Positions 10,521 through 21,338 of a stretch of DNA of 64,000 nt are shown one piece after another. Every line of letters begins with the position of its first letter. Positions within the stretch are counted from its first letter, which is position 1. The notes below the pieces were generated by a model that was not told the DNA's origin, did no database searches, and saw nothing but the letters and a program-made list of their open reading frames with translations. The translations under genes were made by a program, and so were the position numbers. The stretch comes from Leptodactylus fallax (lineage: Eukaryota > Chordata > Amphibia > Anura > Leptodactylidae): contig CAMRHE010000168.1 in assembly GCA_947044405.1 (NCBI GenBank), positions 2,673,001-2,737,000 on the forward strand, written 5' to 3'.

Positions 10521-12586
10521 CAGAGGCGTAGCTAGGGGTTCAGCACAGGGGGGCGAACATGTCCAAGTGGGCCCCCAACTTAGATATACCGATATTATCA
10601 CTATATGGTGACTGTATAGTGGTATATATTGAATCTACACAGGGCTCTGCAGACGATTTAGGCAAATACAGTGCAGTAACATTTTGTGACTTACCGGTGA
10701 TGTCTGTGACTAATCGTTCACATTTCCCATCTCTTTCATCTGAACCGCCATGACCACTTCTTCCAGTCTCTGTAAAGTTTGCAGCACAGACATCTTTGGC
10801 TCCTCACTTTTCCAGGCACCTGACCCACATTGTCCTCACCTACACACCCATCCTGCTACTACCCCCAATTATAAAATATATAATATAACCCCCCATAATG
10901 AATAATACCCACAAGTGCATCTTTAAATTAATAACTTCCCTGTGTACCCCCTTTAAATAGTGCCCCTTATTAATAATGCCCCAGGTGTTTCCTAATTAAA
11001 AAGTAAACACAAGGTAAAAATAATTAATGGGGTTCCAATCATCGGGACCCCCAGGATCCGCCGTTTGAATGAACCGTGGTACCTGTGTAAGCGCCATGAC
11101 CGCTTCTCTGTTTACATAGTGTCATTCATCTCATAGTGACCATGTAATGTAACTACAGCTTCGTCCTATACACGTCTATGTGACAAGACTGTAATTACAT
11201 CACACGGTCACTATAAACAGACAGCATGTGATATAAACAGAAACCGGAGCCCCTTCTTACAGCTGATCAGTGGGGAATCACTTATCTCTTATTGGTGACC
11301 TATTCTGAGGATAGATCATCAATTAAAAATGAGCTGGAAAACTCTTTAAGTCTAAGGCCCCTTGTGGCGTCCCGCAGCAAAAAAGCGCTGTTCTTCCTGC
11401 TGCGCTTTGCACAGAAAGTTCGCAGAGGTTTCCTCTGCGGACTTTCTGCTTCAATTATATCTACAGGGAAACCGGGAGCGTTTCCATAGGAATGCTGTGA
11501 TTTCCAAAACCACGACTGTTTTGGAAGTCGCAGCGTGTCCACTGCGCATATTTTACCAAAAAGTGGAGATGGGATGGGGCCCCACGTGGCAAAAACGCCA
11601 CGGGAAAAAAAATGCGGCATTTTACAGTTCCTGCAAAGTGGATGGGAGTCTAGCAAATCCCATCCACACATTGTGGAAAAATGTGTGCAGCGGACACTCT
11701 GCAATTTCCAAAACTGTTGCGGTTTTGGAAATCGCAGCATGTCAATTATACCTACGGAAACGCTGGCGGTTTCCCTATAGGTATAATGGAAGCAGAAAGT
11801 CCGCAAAGGAAAAATCTGTGGCCCTTCTGTGAAAAGCACTGTGGGAAAAACCAAAATGTTACTGCCGCGGTTTTTCCTGCAGCGCTTTTTTGCTTCAGCC
11901 CGCTACGTGGGGCTTTAGTCTTAATAAAGCCCAAGTGTCACTTTAATTAAATTAATTGCTCCCTCATATTATGCCCCTGATTACCCCTGACATAAATACT
12001 GCACCTCTAATGACCTCTTATATCGATGACCACCCCCTTATGTTCATAATACCTCCTAATATAAATAACCTCCCCCCTTGTACCCCGTAATAACCCTTAT
12101 ATAAATGACGCCCCCTTAAGTTCATAATGCCCCCTCCCTTATAGTTATAATTCCCCCTCCTAACAACCCCTTATACTATTAAAATACCCACAACTAAGCT
12201 AAAACAAAACAAATATAAGTTATACTCACCTACCTGCGATCTTGATGAATGGCGCCGCCACTTTCTCTTCTTGACCCGCGCTCTGTGCGCAGGGTCCACG
12301 CACGGGAAGTCAGCGTCTCAGCGTAGGAGGCGTGATGTTGTGACGTCATCGCGCCGCCTGTGCCGATGACTGTGTTCTCGTTGTCATGTAAACCACAGGC
12401 CTGAAGTGGCTTGCGGTTTACAAGACAGCAAGTTGCTGGAAGCGTTTTAACTAGATCGGTGTCTGCAGACACCGATCTAGTTAAAACAAGTAAAAGATGT
12501 ATTAATGGTGGCCCCACGGTGGGCCCTACAATGTCAGTGGGCCCGGGGCAGCCGCCCCCTCTGCCCCCCCGCTAGTTACGCCTCTG
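10521..12586. mobile_element. hAT element with 8-bp target duplication
   Basis: The ends are CAGAGGCGTAGCTAGG and ...CTAGTTACGCCTCTG. The flanks repeat GCTCCCAC exactly at 10513-10520 and 12587-12594, the 8-bp duplication expected of hAT. No transposase is encoded, so it is non-autonomous. It carries a nested palindromic element at 11347-11923. The same terminal motif (CAGNGGCGTAACTA) marks the elements at 28810, 44934, 56714 and 58701. Confidence 0.92.
11347..11923. mobile_element. Nested palindromic MITE inside hAT
   Basis: Arms TAAGTCTAAGGCCCC (11347-11361) and GGGGCTTTAGTCTTA (11909-11923) are inverted. The interior continues as an imperfect palindrome with many gcagaaagtccgc-type complementary blocks. 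Open frames of 150-180 codons in this interval on both strands are by-products of the palindrome, not genes. Confidence 0.7.
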
Positions 12587-12689
12587 GCTCCCACCAAGTG
12601 CTATTTATTGTAATGGTGTTTTCTGGTGTTGTAGAGGGGTTTAGAAAATGACTTCCGGTTTTCCTCTGCTCCTAAGTCACATCTTTAGG

Positions 12690-12802
12690 TTATACATGGC
12701 CTAGTTATGCAGAGCTACTGCTCACAGAAAGGATACGTTTTTGGAAAACCAACAGAATTGTCCAAGCAGAAACAATAAATCCTAAAATATAACTTTTATT
12801 AA
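12690..12802 (+). repeat. Older dispersed repeat (left part), split by insertions
   Basis: The words agaattgtccaagcag and taaatcctaaaatataactt recur in inverse orientation at about 36240-36310. The repeat resumes after the piggyBac at 15541-15624 and after the large hAT at 26734-26790. The uninterrupted relative lies at about 36090-36330 on the minus strand. Class unknown. Confidence 0.75.
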
Positions 12803-15536
12803 TAGTGTTAGGGCCGTGACCGACCCGTTTTAGGTTTTAAATGCATACAAATTCTACATACATTTGTTTATTGCATCAAGACTTTTTGACTTTTTCAGGA
12901 ACTTATTTTTAAACAAAATACAATAAAATAAAACTATTTTACTAAATTGTAAAATGCTCTTATTAAAATTATAACATTTGTGTTGTTGGGGTCAATTTCG
13001 ACCCAGGTCTAATATAAGAGTAAAAAAACAATAATAAGTCCCAAAACTGAACTCATAAACACAATATAAACCAACAGCCCACAGCCAGCTCTACCTCCAA
13101 CAACTTGAGTTAGGGACATGTCCAGGCATGTATGGCCAAATCAGCTTACAGTTGGTACTTTGCAGAGTATACATCTTCAGTTTACACCATGCAACAATGA
13201 GGAGAAGATTAGATGCAAGCCAAATTCTGGATTATATCTTGGATGATAATGAATCAGAGGACACACAGCAGCAAACTGATACAGATGAACAGGTTTCTGA
13301 GGAGGAAGATGATGTGGAGTATCAACCGGAAGACACAGACAGTTCTGATCAGTCTGATGAGGAGGTCACCGGTGCTGAAGCTGCTCCCGCTGAAAGATTC
13401 AAATCCAAAAGTGGCAAGATCATTTGGAGCTCAGTACCTCTAGATGTACATGGCAGGGCAGATGCTGCAAATGTCATAAAAATGACCCCTGGGATCACAA
13501 GGTTTGCTGTGACAAGAGTAAGTGACATCAAGACATGTTTTGATCTGTTTATGCCATTGTCAATAAAAAAAAAAGTCATTATTGCTATGACAAACCTTGA
13601 AGGAAAAAAAAGTCCACGGCAACATGTGGAATGACCTTCATGATGATGACCTGGATGCCTACATTGGTGTTCTCCTTGCTGGAGTGTACAAATCCTGCAA
13701 TGAGGCCATTGATAGTCTCTGGGACGCATCGACAGGCAGGAATATTTTCCGGGCAACAATGTCACTTCAAAAGTTTCAAATGATATCAAGAGTCCTCAGA
13801 TTTGACAACAGAGACACCAGAACAAAATCTGACAAACTTGCTCCCATCAGGGATGTTTGGGAGAAATGGGTGCAGCTCCTTCCACTGATGTTCAACCCAG
13901 GGCCAGAGGTGACAGTAGACAAACGTTTTCTCCCTTTCCGCGGAAAATGCCCCTTCCGGCAATACATGCCAAGTAAGCCAGGCAAATACGGCATAAAAAT
14001 CTGGGCAGCCTGTGATGCAAAAACTAGCTATGCATGGAATCTACAGATTTACACAGGCAAGTCTGCAAGCGGCATCCCTGAAAAAAACCAAGGAAAACGT
14101 GTAGTCCTCGATATGACTACTGGACTGCAGGGTCACAACATTACTTGTGACAATTTTTTTACCAGCTATGACCTTGGACAAGAACTTCTCAGGAGGAAAA
14201 TCACCATGGTGGGCACAGTGAAAAAAAAAAACAAACCTGAGCTGCCTGCTGAATTGTTGCAGATGAAGGACAGGGCTCCACTTTCCTCAGTTTGTTTTTA
14301 CAGACACCACCACTGCTGTTTCATACTGCCCCAAAAAACGACGGAATGTGGTACTGATGTCCACACTTCACAAAGATGCAGCTGTGTCATCAGGAAGTGA
14401 CAAAAAGCCCAGAATCATCCTGGACTATAACAAAAACAAAGGAGGAGTGGACAAGCTGACTGCCACCTACACTTGCCAGCGAATGACTAGGAGATGGCCA
14501 ATGGTTGTATTTTCCAACATCCTTGATGTGTCAGCATACAATGCATTTTTGTTGTGGACCCACATTCAACAAGGATGGAATTCAAAGAAAAAAAACAAGC
14601 GGAGGATGTTTCTTGAGGAACTAGGAAGATCCCTTGTCAAGGCGCACATTGACCAAAGGGAACGGGTGCCCCGAGACCCAGCCGCTGCAGCCTTGGTCCG
14701 ACAACTCCAGAGCTCAACAAGTGCTTCGCCCACACCCACAGCAACACAAAGAGCATCATCACCAGCATCCTCCTCAACCAGTCCTGCCTCAACATCAACC
14801 ACAACAGCCACAACCCCAGTGAGACCACCTGATTCTAAAAGAAAGAGGTGTCAGGTCTGCCCTAGCAATAAGGACAGAAAGACAAACACATCGTGCTTCG
14901 CCTGCAAAAAATACCTCTGCAAAGAACACACAAAAAGTGTCACTTTTTGCCACACATGCATCTAAATACTAATGCATCTAAAAACTAGTACTTGATTTCT
15001 GTTGATTTGATTTGCTTGATTGATTGTTGTTTGTTTGTTTGACCTAGAAAAGCTACTTTTTATTATTATTGCTATTAATGTTAATATAATTTTAATCTTT
15101 TATTTGTATTAAGTAGTTAGATATGGGTCAAAATTGACCCGTAACACCATAGATGTTACTAGAGTTAATAATATAAAATATATATATGTATATTTTTTTT
15201 ACATTTAAGAAATGTGTTCTAAAACCCTTCAGTAATAGTCAGGTAATATAACAAACTTTTTTAAGTTTATATTATTCTCTTGAGGTTCATTTGACAATAT
15301 TTTTATATTGAAAATGAAGGGTACGCTCTCAAATGAAAGGCCCAGGGGGCCACAACAAAAATATTAAAATCAATCCTTCCATGGATGAGAAACCCTAACA
15401 AGGTAACTAAGAGGTAAGAAACAAATTGGATCATAAATAACTGTTTTTAGGGTATCCTAGGGGTGATTTAAGACACGGGTCAAAACCGACCCGTTAACAT
15501 AAGAAAGAGTAACAGAAAGCTAACACTAGAGGAAGG
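12803..15536 (+). mobile_element. piggyBac element
   Basis: 2734 bp flanked by TTAA at 12799-12802 and 15537-15540. The right terminus (read inward) is CCTTCCTCTAGTGTTAG. The left terminus begins TAGTGTTAG, so the first eight bases are missing there. Near-palindromic GGGTC...GACCC motifs sit at 12988-13004, 15125-15140 and 15477-15492. An empty-site relative of the flank exists near 36.24 kb. The element encodes a broken piggyBac transposase. Confidence 0.9.
13197..14965 (+). pseudogene. piggyBac transposase, two frameshifts
   Basis: A DDD-type piggyBac transposase that would cut and reinsert TTAA-flanked DNA. It is read in three consecutive frames. Part one starts at ATG 13197 (13128 is an alternative) and runs to 13634 with an acidic N-terminus. 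Part two, to about 14295, holds VTVDKRFLPFRGKCPFRQY (first catalytic D) and GHNITCDNFFTSY (second D). Part three ends at 14965 with NKNKGGVDKLTATY (third D) and a C-terminal cysteine-rich ribbon (CQVC...CFAC...CHTC). The frame changes lie in the A-run near 13604-13611 and the T-rich stretch near 14291-14299. Both are one-nucleotide-equivalent shifts in homopolymers. Everything else looks well preserved, so the copy is dead but not ancient. Sequencing error is possible. Confidence 0.92.
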
Positions 15537-15540
15537 TTAA

Positions 15541-15624
15541 TAATTTAATTTAAATAGAGCGTCCAATAATCACTGGACTGATGCGGAAGTGATTAGCCCA
15601 TCTGAACATGGGGGTGATTACAGG
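15541..15624 (+). repeat. Older dispersed repeat (middle part)
   Basis: Continuation of the repeat from 12690-12802. Words ccaataatcactggactga and gtgattag..cccatctgaa match the inverse strand at about 36130-36220. It ends in ATTACAGG at 15617-15624, the left target duplication of the large hAT. Confidence 0.75.
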
Positions 15625-16360
15625 CAGGGCCGGTTTTAGACAAAGTGGGGCCCTGGGTAAAATTAAAAGCGGGGCCCCAAATGCTGATATGCAAACAACA
15701 TCATCGTCTTCCAGTGGCAACCCATATAATAACGCCTCCTTTCTGCCAACAAAAAAGTAATAACAAGCCCCATTTTACCACACACAATTCAAATGAGCAC
15801 CTTTGTACCACCTAATAGATTTTTGCACCCAGTCATTAGTTATTATAGCGCCTCTTTATAAATAATAATTCCTGCTTATAAATAATATTACACCTTTATC
15901 AGTAATAGCTCCCTTATAAATGATAAATAGTGCCCTGTATCAGTAATATTCCCCCTTATCAGTAACAGTCACCCCGTAAAAATAATACTGCTCCCTTATT
16001 AATAATAGCCCTCTCATAAATAATAGTTACCGTTATAAATAATAGTCCCCATTATCGCTAATAGCCCCCTTTATAAATAAGCCCACTTAACAATTATACC
16101 CCCTTTATAAACAGTTCCCCTCTTATAAATAATACCTCCCCCCTTGTAATGGATGCCTTATATATAATAGTTCCCCCTTATAAATAATAGCCCGTCTTAT
16201 AAATAATAGTTCCTCTTTTTAAGTTTCTCAATTATATATAGTAACCCATCCTTATACATAACAGTTCTCCGTTATACAGTGTCGGACTGAAGGGGGAATG
16301 ACATGGCCATGGGGGACTACACGTATGTGCAAGATTATAGTGAGGGAGCTGTGATGCAGG

Positions 16361-17469
16361 TGTGGCATCCCAGAGCTGGCTATGGCTGGGCTGAGGGTGA
16401 TCTCTGTGCATTGTATTATTTCCTGTTGCTTCATAGCCTGTGTGACATAGCAGGGGTTCCTGAGTCTCACACAACACAGCGCCACCTAGTGAGCCTCACA
16501 CATGCATTACACCTCCCATAGGATTGAATAGTAACCAAATGTCCAATGGGAGGACATCGCCTGGGAAAATGGGAGGAGTCAGCTGATCACTGGGTCCCCA
16601 TGGTAACACCCCTGCAGGAAGGTCCTGCGTGTGAGGAGTTAGAAGTGTGGAGTGTTAGGAGGAGGAGGTGAGGAGATAAGTGTGATGTCCTGTGAGTATA
16701 GTGCAGGAATCTCAAGTCCTAGACAGGCCCAGGAAGGTTGGAGAGCTGACATACTCCAGCTATTCAGAAGATCCTGTCCCCTGTCTGCCTAGCCATCGCC
16801 CTGAAGGAAGTCAAGCATCATTATCTTGTCAGCATGAGACTGTTGAGAGAACATTCTGGAACACATGCTCCATAGCAAGTATCACAGGATCCAGGGGCCA
16901 AGGCCAGACCTGTGGAATATCCTGCCACCCTGACTATTGCACCCCGAAACTCTGAGCTATCAGGACCACATAACGTGAGTGGGGAATATTATGTACTAGT
17001 ATCATGGTGGGCATCCTCCTATGAGCCAAATAGGAGCCCAGACGCACCTTAGGGCTGTAACACTGAAGTATAAGGGGCTAGGAACACCTTTCATCAAGTC
17101 TACCCTGCACCCCAGGACTTTGCTGTGTCACCAGGCGTACCCCGTTGTTTTGTATTGAAGAAACTGTTTAAGTATTTGTGCCTCCACACCCATGGAAGTA
17201 AAAGTTCAACTTTACAACCGTTTCTGTGTCTGACTCTGCACCGACAACATCAGGGCGCCCCAAACACCACCAGTCGGCACAGTATAGGGGAAGCGCCCCG
17301 GGGGAACAATCACCACCAACATTTGTGCAGCCCCCTCATCACCGGTACCAGTGGTGGTAATGTGGGACAGCACCAGCGCTGCGCCCTCGTGCCCAGAGAC
17401 CGTGACAAGTCTGCGCTGTCTGCACCCCGCAATCCCAACTGCAGCGTTACCTTCCATCTGGTCACCGCA
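16361..17469 (+). repeat. 5' LTR of gypsy element
   Basis: 1109 bp, starting TGTGGCATCCCAGAGC and ending GTCACCGCA (TG...CA). It is the same length as the 3' LTR and almost identical. Long open frames inside it (for example 17125-17601) are not conserved coding regions. Confidence 0.96.
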
Positions 17470-18234
17470 AGAAAAACTAGCGTCACGAACAGGATACGGG
17501 TGTGTGCCATTTTGAGAAAGTCGCCACGAAAAGTGCGCCAAATTGTCTCCAGAGCATCGGTCTTTATTGTGGAGTTTGCTAAGATCAAGTTTATTCCCTG
17601 AGAGTGCTTGCCACAAAGAGGGGGGAGCCCTATACCCCTGAAGTAAGCCCTAAAGACTGTCCTCTCAGTGTGTTACAGCCCTGGAAGAGTTAAAACGCCC
17701 AGGACTTGTTTGCTGCGCCACATCGCTGTGTAAGAACGCCCACAAAGGGTTAACTGTACCTTGCAAAAGTGCGGGAGATTTTTAGCACTGCCCATGAGAC
17801 CAGGAGACCCATCTGCCGCCATCTTAGGAGAGCCCAGAATGCTGAGCGCAATGCTCCAGCGCACCCATACAAGAAAGTGAAAGGCGAACGTGCCAGCGCC
17901 ATTTCTGACTCTCCGGTGCCGCATCACCGTCCCTGCTGTGCATCGCTGATCTCTGGTACACGCTGCAGTTGCTGTCAGTGAGTACTGTGCCTCCCTGTCC
18001 TTGTCTTCAGTCCTCCCACGGCCCCAGCGAGTGTTTTCCGTGTACAGTGTCCGTGGGGAGTGCCACCATTAAAGAGGGGGAGCACACCGTCAGCCTGCAT
18101 CACAGTGACTCTGTTAATAGCTACAGCATTCTTAAAGGGACAGCATTCCAAGTTGTAGTCTCCATTCCCTGCCAGCAAGCAGTTGAGTTTCTTAAAGAGA
18201 CGGCGACCTAATTTCAGTCATACCTGCAAACAAC
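17470..18234 (+). other. Leader of gypsy element
   Basis: Untranslated stretch between the 5' LTR and gag. A primer-binding site is expected within the first bases (aactagcgtcacgaacagg). I could not assign the tRNA, because the usual TGG start is not present. Confidence 0.6.
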
Positions 18235-19323
18235 ATGACTGAGCAAAGTGACATTGTGCCATCTGTTTCTAGTGATCCAGCAGTGCCCATGGCGAGCAGC
18301 CTACCATTCTCCATGCCATTTTACCCTGGCGCACCATGGCTGCCGCACTACAAAGGGGAGGCGCATACCCTCAGGGACTTTCGTGAGAAGATGCTGTCTC
18401 TCTTCCAGTTCTATCCTCTGAATACAGAACAGCAGATACAGATCCTGCTGGGCCAGCTTGAGGGTGCTGCAGCTTGGGAGGTCAAATCCTGGCCTGCCTC
18501 TGACAAAAGAACCCCTGGGCAAATTCTGGACAAACTCCAGGTGAACTTTGACGTGCGATCTGTCTCCGAAGTAAAGATGCGCTTCTTTTCCAGACGACAA
18601 CTACCTGGTGAGACCCTGCGGGACTATGCTTTATCCCTCCAAGAGGCGTTCAGAGCTGTGGTGCAAGTGGATCCACGTGAAAATGTGGACTCTGATAAAA
18701 TCTTGCTTGACCGCTTCATAGAAGGGGCGGGTACCACATTGCTACAGAGTCAGTTGCGAATGCTTGCTGCACAACATCCCAGCATCACGTTTGCTGACTT
18801 CAAGGCCCTTGCCATCCAGGTCTTGGGACAGGAGCAGCCCCAGCCGAGCCCAGTCATCTGTGCTCCCTCACCTGGACCCTCAACAAGCATTGCTCCAGTT
18901 GTCCTGCCACTACCTCTGGGTACCTCACCTGCTGCCCAAACTGCGCAGACTACACCAGCAGACTCCAGAGATGACCTTCTGGCCCGAGTGGATCATCTGA
19001 CCCGTGCCATGGAACAGATCACCGTCCATCTAGATCGTCTGACCCAGCCGTCTTCATCGTCCAGTGATCCTTTGCGAAGTCTCAACATCTCACCTGAGTC
19101 TCCACCCAGACGTCCGTCTTCGGTGAAACCTCCGCAGAGTGAGAGGCCATACTGTACCTATTGCCATAGATATGGACACACCAGGCCTCAGTGTTTTCAG
19201 TTAAACGGGCCACCCCCGAGGCAGCGGGCCGCCCCTCGGGAGGAAAGAAGAAGGGCCCAGGTGAATCTTCAGTGCCATTGTCACGCTTCGTCTCAGCCTG
19301 CCCACACATCACAATCCGGGTGA
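18235..19323 (+). CDS. Gypsy Gag polyprotein
   Basis: Structural protein of the retrotransposon particle, 362 residues, open from ATG 18235 to TGA. The central part (about residues 40-200, with WEVKSWPASDK and LPGETLRDYALSLQEAF) resembles the retrotransposon gag capsid fold. Near residue 308 there is one CCHC zinc knuckle, CTYCHRYGHTRPQC (CX2CX4HX4C), for RNA packaging. The reading frame overlaps pol by about 130 nt, and pol lies in the -1 frame. It appears intact. The copy is a transposon gene, not a host gene. Confidence 0.93.
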   Translation: MTEQSDIVPSVSSDPAVPMASSLPFSMPFYPGAPWLPHYKGEAHTLRDFREKMLSLFQFYPLNTEQQIQILLGQLEGAAAWEVKSWPASDKRTPGQILDKLQVNFDVRSVSEVKMRFFSRRQLPGETLRDYALSLQEAFRAVVQVDPRENVDSDKILLDRFIEGAGTTLLQSQLRMLAAQHPSITFADFKALAIQVLGQEQPQPSPVICAPSPGPSTSIAPVVLPLPLGTSPAAQTAQTTPADSRDDLLARVDHLTRAMEQITVHLDRLTQPSSSSSDPLRSLNISPESPPRRPSSVKPPQSERPYCTYCHRYGHTRPQCFQLNGPPPRQRAAPREERRRAQVNLQCHCHASSQPAHTSQSG

Positions 19324-21335
19324 ACGGCGTCCCTCTGACAGCGTTGGTGGACACTGGATCTCAGGTAACAACCCTGCGCAAGCAGGTGTTCCTTGAACAT
19401 TGGGACTTAGGTGTGTTGAATAGAACACCTGACACATGGATAAATCTGTGTGCCAGCAATGGACAGCCCATACCACAGCAGGGTTATTGGGAACCCACTA
19501 TCCAGATTGGGGACTTGAAACTGCCTAGACAGGGTGTAATTGTCACTGATGTAGAGGATGATAGGTTTGCAGTTGTAATATTAGGCATGAATGTTTTACG
19601 CCATTGCTTTGCAGAAGTGTTGGATGCCTTGCATGCCTCTCTCCTTACAGCTTCTCCCAGTGACCAGCAGACCATTCAGCGGGCCATTCGTGTACTCAAT
19701 GCCCAGCACAAGTTCGCCAACAAACAAGGTGAAATTGGTCGAGTCCGGATCCAAGATACCCGTCCAGTAACCCTACAGCCTGGAACAGAAACTATGGTGT
19801 GGTGCCGTGCCCGTCCGGGCATAGAAAATCAGGACTACGAGGCCTTGCTACAACCCATACAGGTAGATGGCCAACCACTTGTCATGGCTGCCCGCAGCCT
19901 TGTCACAGTTTCCAATGGACGTGTTCCTGTCCGCTTAGTCAACTTGGGCGATGCTCCCGTGAACCTCCACAAGTTCCACTCTGTGGCCCTGCTACACCGG
20001 TTAGCACCAGAAGACATTCTCTCTGGTGATTCTACCGCCACACAGCGTTCCACCCAAGCTGCTGAGAACATTCAGAATGGAGCCACGAAGTCCTGGTGGG
20101 ATGAATTGAACGTGGGAGACACCAATACCCCTATAGAGCACATCAATGGGGTTCGCAATGTGGCCAAGCGTTACCAACAGGCATTCAGCAAACACCCATT
20201 GGACTTTGGTAAGACCACGACCATACAACATCGCATTCTGACTGGCGACCACCATCCAATCAAGGAGCGTCACCGTCCAATACCACCAGCGATGTACCAA
20301 CCGGTGAAAAAGTTGATCCAAGAGATGCGAGATGCTGATGTCATCCGGGAGAGTAACAGCCCCTGGGCAGCCCCGCTAGTCCTTGTCAAGAAGAAAGACG
20401 GAACCCTACGATTTTGTGTGGACTATCGTAAACTCAACAACGTCACGCACAAAGACGCATACCCATTGCCGCGGATTGAGAAATCTCTAACGGCTTTGGG
20501 ATCAGCTACCTGTTTCTCGACCCTGGACTTAACCAGTGGATACTGGCAAGTCCCTATGGCGCCTGAAGATCGTGAAAAGACTGCGTTTACAACCCCGATG
20601 GGACTCTTTGAATTCAATAGTATGCCATTTGGGCTATGTAATGCCCCAGCCACATTCCAACGGCTTATGGAGAGGTGCCTCGGCCATGAGAATTTCCAGA
20701 GTGTGCTACTGTACCTGGACGATGTTATTGTATTCTCCCGGACATACCAAGAACACCTTCGTCACCTGTCCGAGGTATTCAAGGTACTTATACAGCACGG
20801 CCTAAAGTTGAAGCCCTCCAAGTGCTACCTGTTGAAACCCCAAGTTCACTACCTTGGGCATGTCGTGAGCGCACAAGGTGTCCAACCTGATCCTGAAAAG
20901 ATCACTGCAATCCAGAACTGGCGAAGACCAACTACCGTCAAAGAAGTCCGAAGCTTCCTTGGATTCGCAGGTTACTACCGGCGTTTCATACCACACTTCG
21001 CCCAAGTAGCCGAGCCTCTGAACGAGTTGTTGCGCAGTTGTCCCAGAGAAAACTACAACCGAAAGCTTCCGGTAGACTGGACAGCGCGTCAAGAGGAAGC
21101 CTTTCAAGCGCTTAAAGCACTTCTGACGCAACCACCAATTCTAGCCTATCCCGACTACAGTCAGCCATTCCGCTTGTACACAGATGCAAGTCACCAAGGT
21201 TTGGGTGCAGTGTTGTCCCAGGTTCAGGACAACAAAGAGCGAGTCATCGCCTACGCCAGCAGGAGTCTGAGAGGCGCGGAGAAGAACGACCAGAACTATA
21301 GTTCTTTCAAACTCGAACTTCTGGCGCTTGCCTAG
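19191..21335 (+). pseudogene. Gypsy Pol, protease-RT-RNase H part, ends at amber codon
   Basis: The open frame of 714 residues overlaps gag and lies -1 to it, so expression would need -1 frameshifting. The aspartic protease motif ALVDTGSQ is at about residue 51-58. RT blocks include [39 protein letters not shown] and the catalytic YLDD at about 508-511, followed by FLGFAGYYRRF. RNase H begins with LYTDASHQGLGAVLSQ. The frame ends at TAG 21333-21335 within RNase H, where the family reads through into the next segment. The first 30 or so codons overlap gag and need not be translated as such. Upstream of the stop I see no other damage. Confidence 0.93.
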
Positions 21336-21338
21336 GCC

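Noticed and set aside
11300..11854. 184-codon minus-strand and 156-codon plus-strand open frames
   Set aside because: They lie in a palindromic MITE, so both strands show the same repetitive words. No splice or protein support.
17125..17601. 158-codon open frame near the gypsy 5' LTR
   Set aside because: Mostly inside the LTR and duplicated in the 3' LTR. No similarity to retroelement proteins.
19253..19259. GGGCCCA as a -1 slippery site in the gag-pol overlap
   Set aside because: It is not in the right phase: gag codons are AGG GCC CAG, so tandem slippage at this heptamer does not fit.
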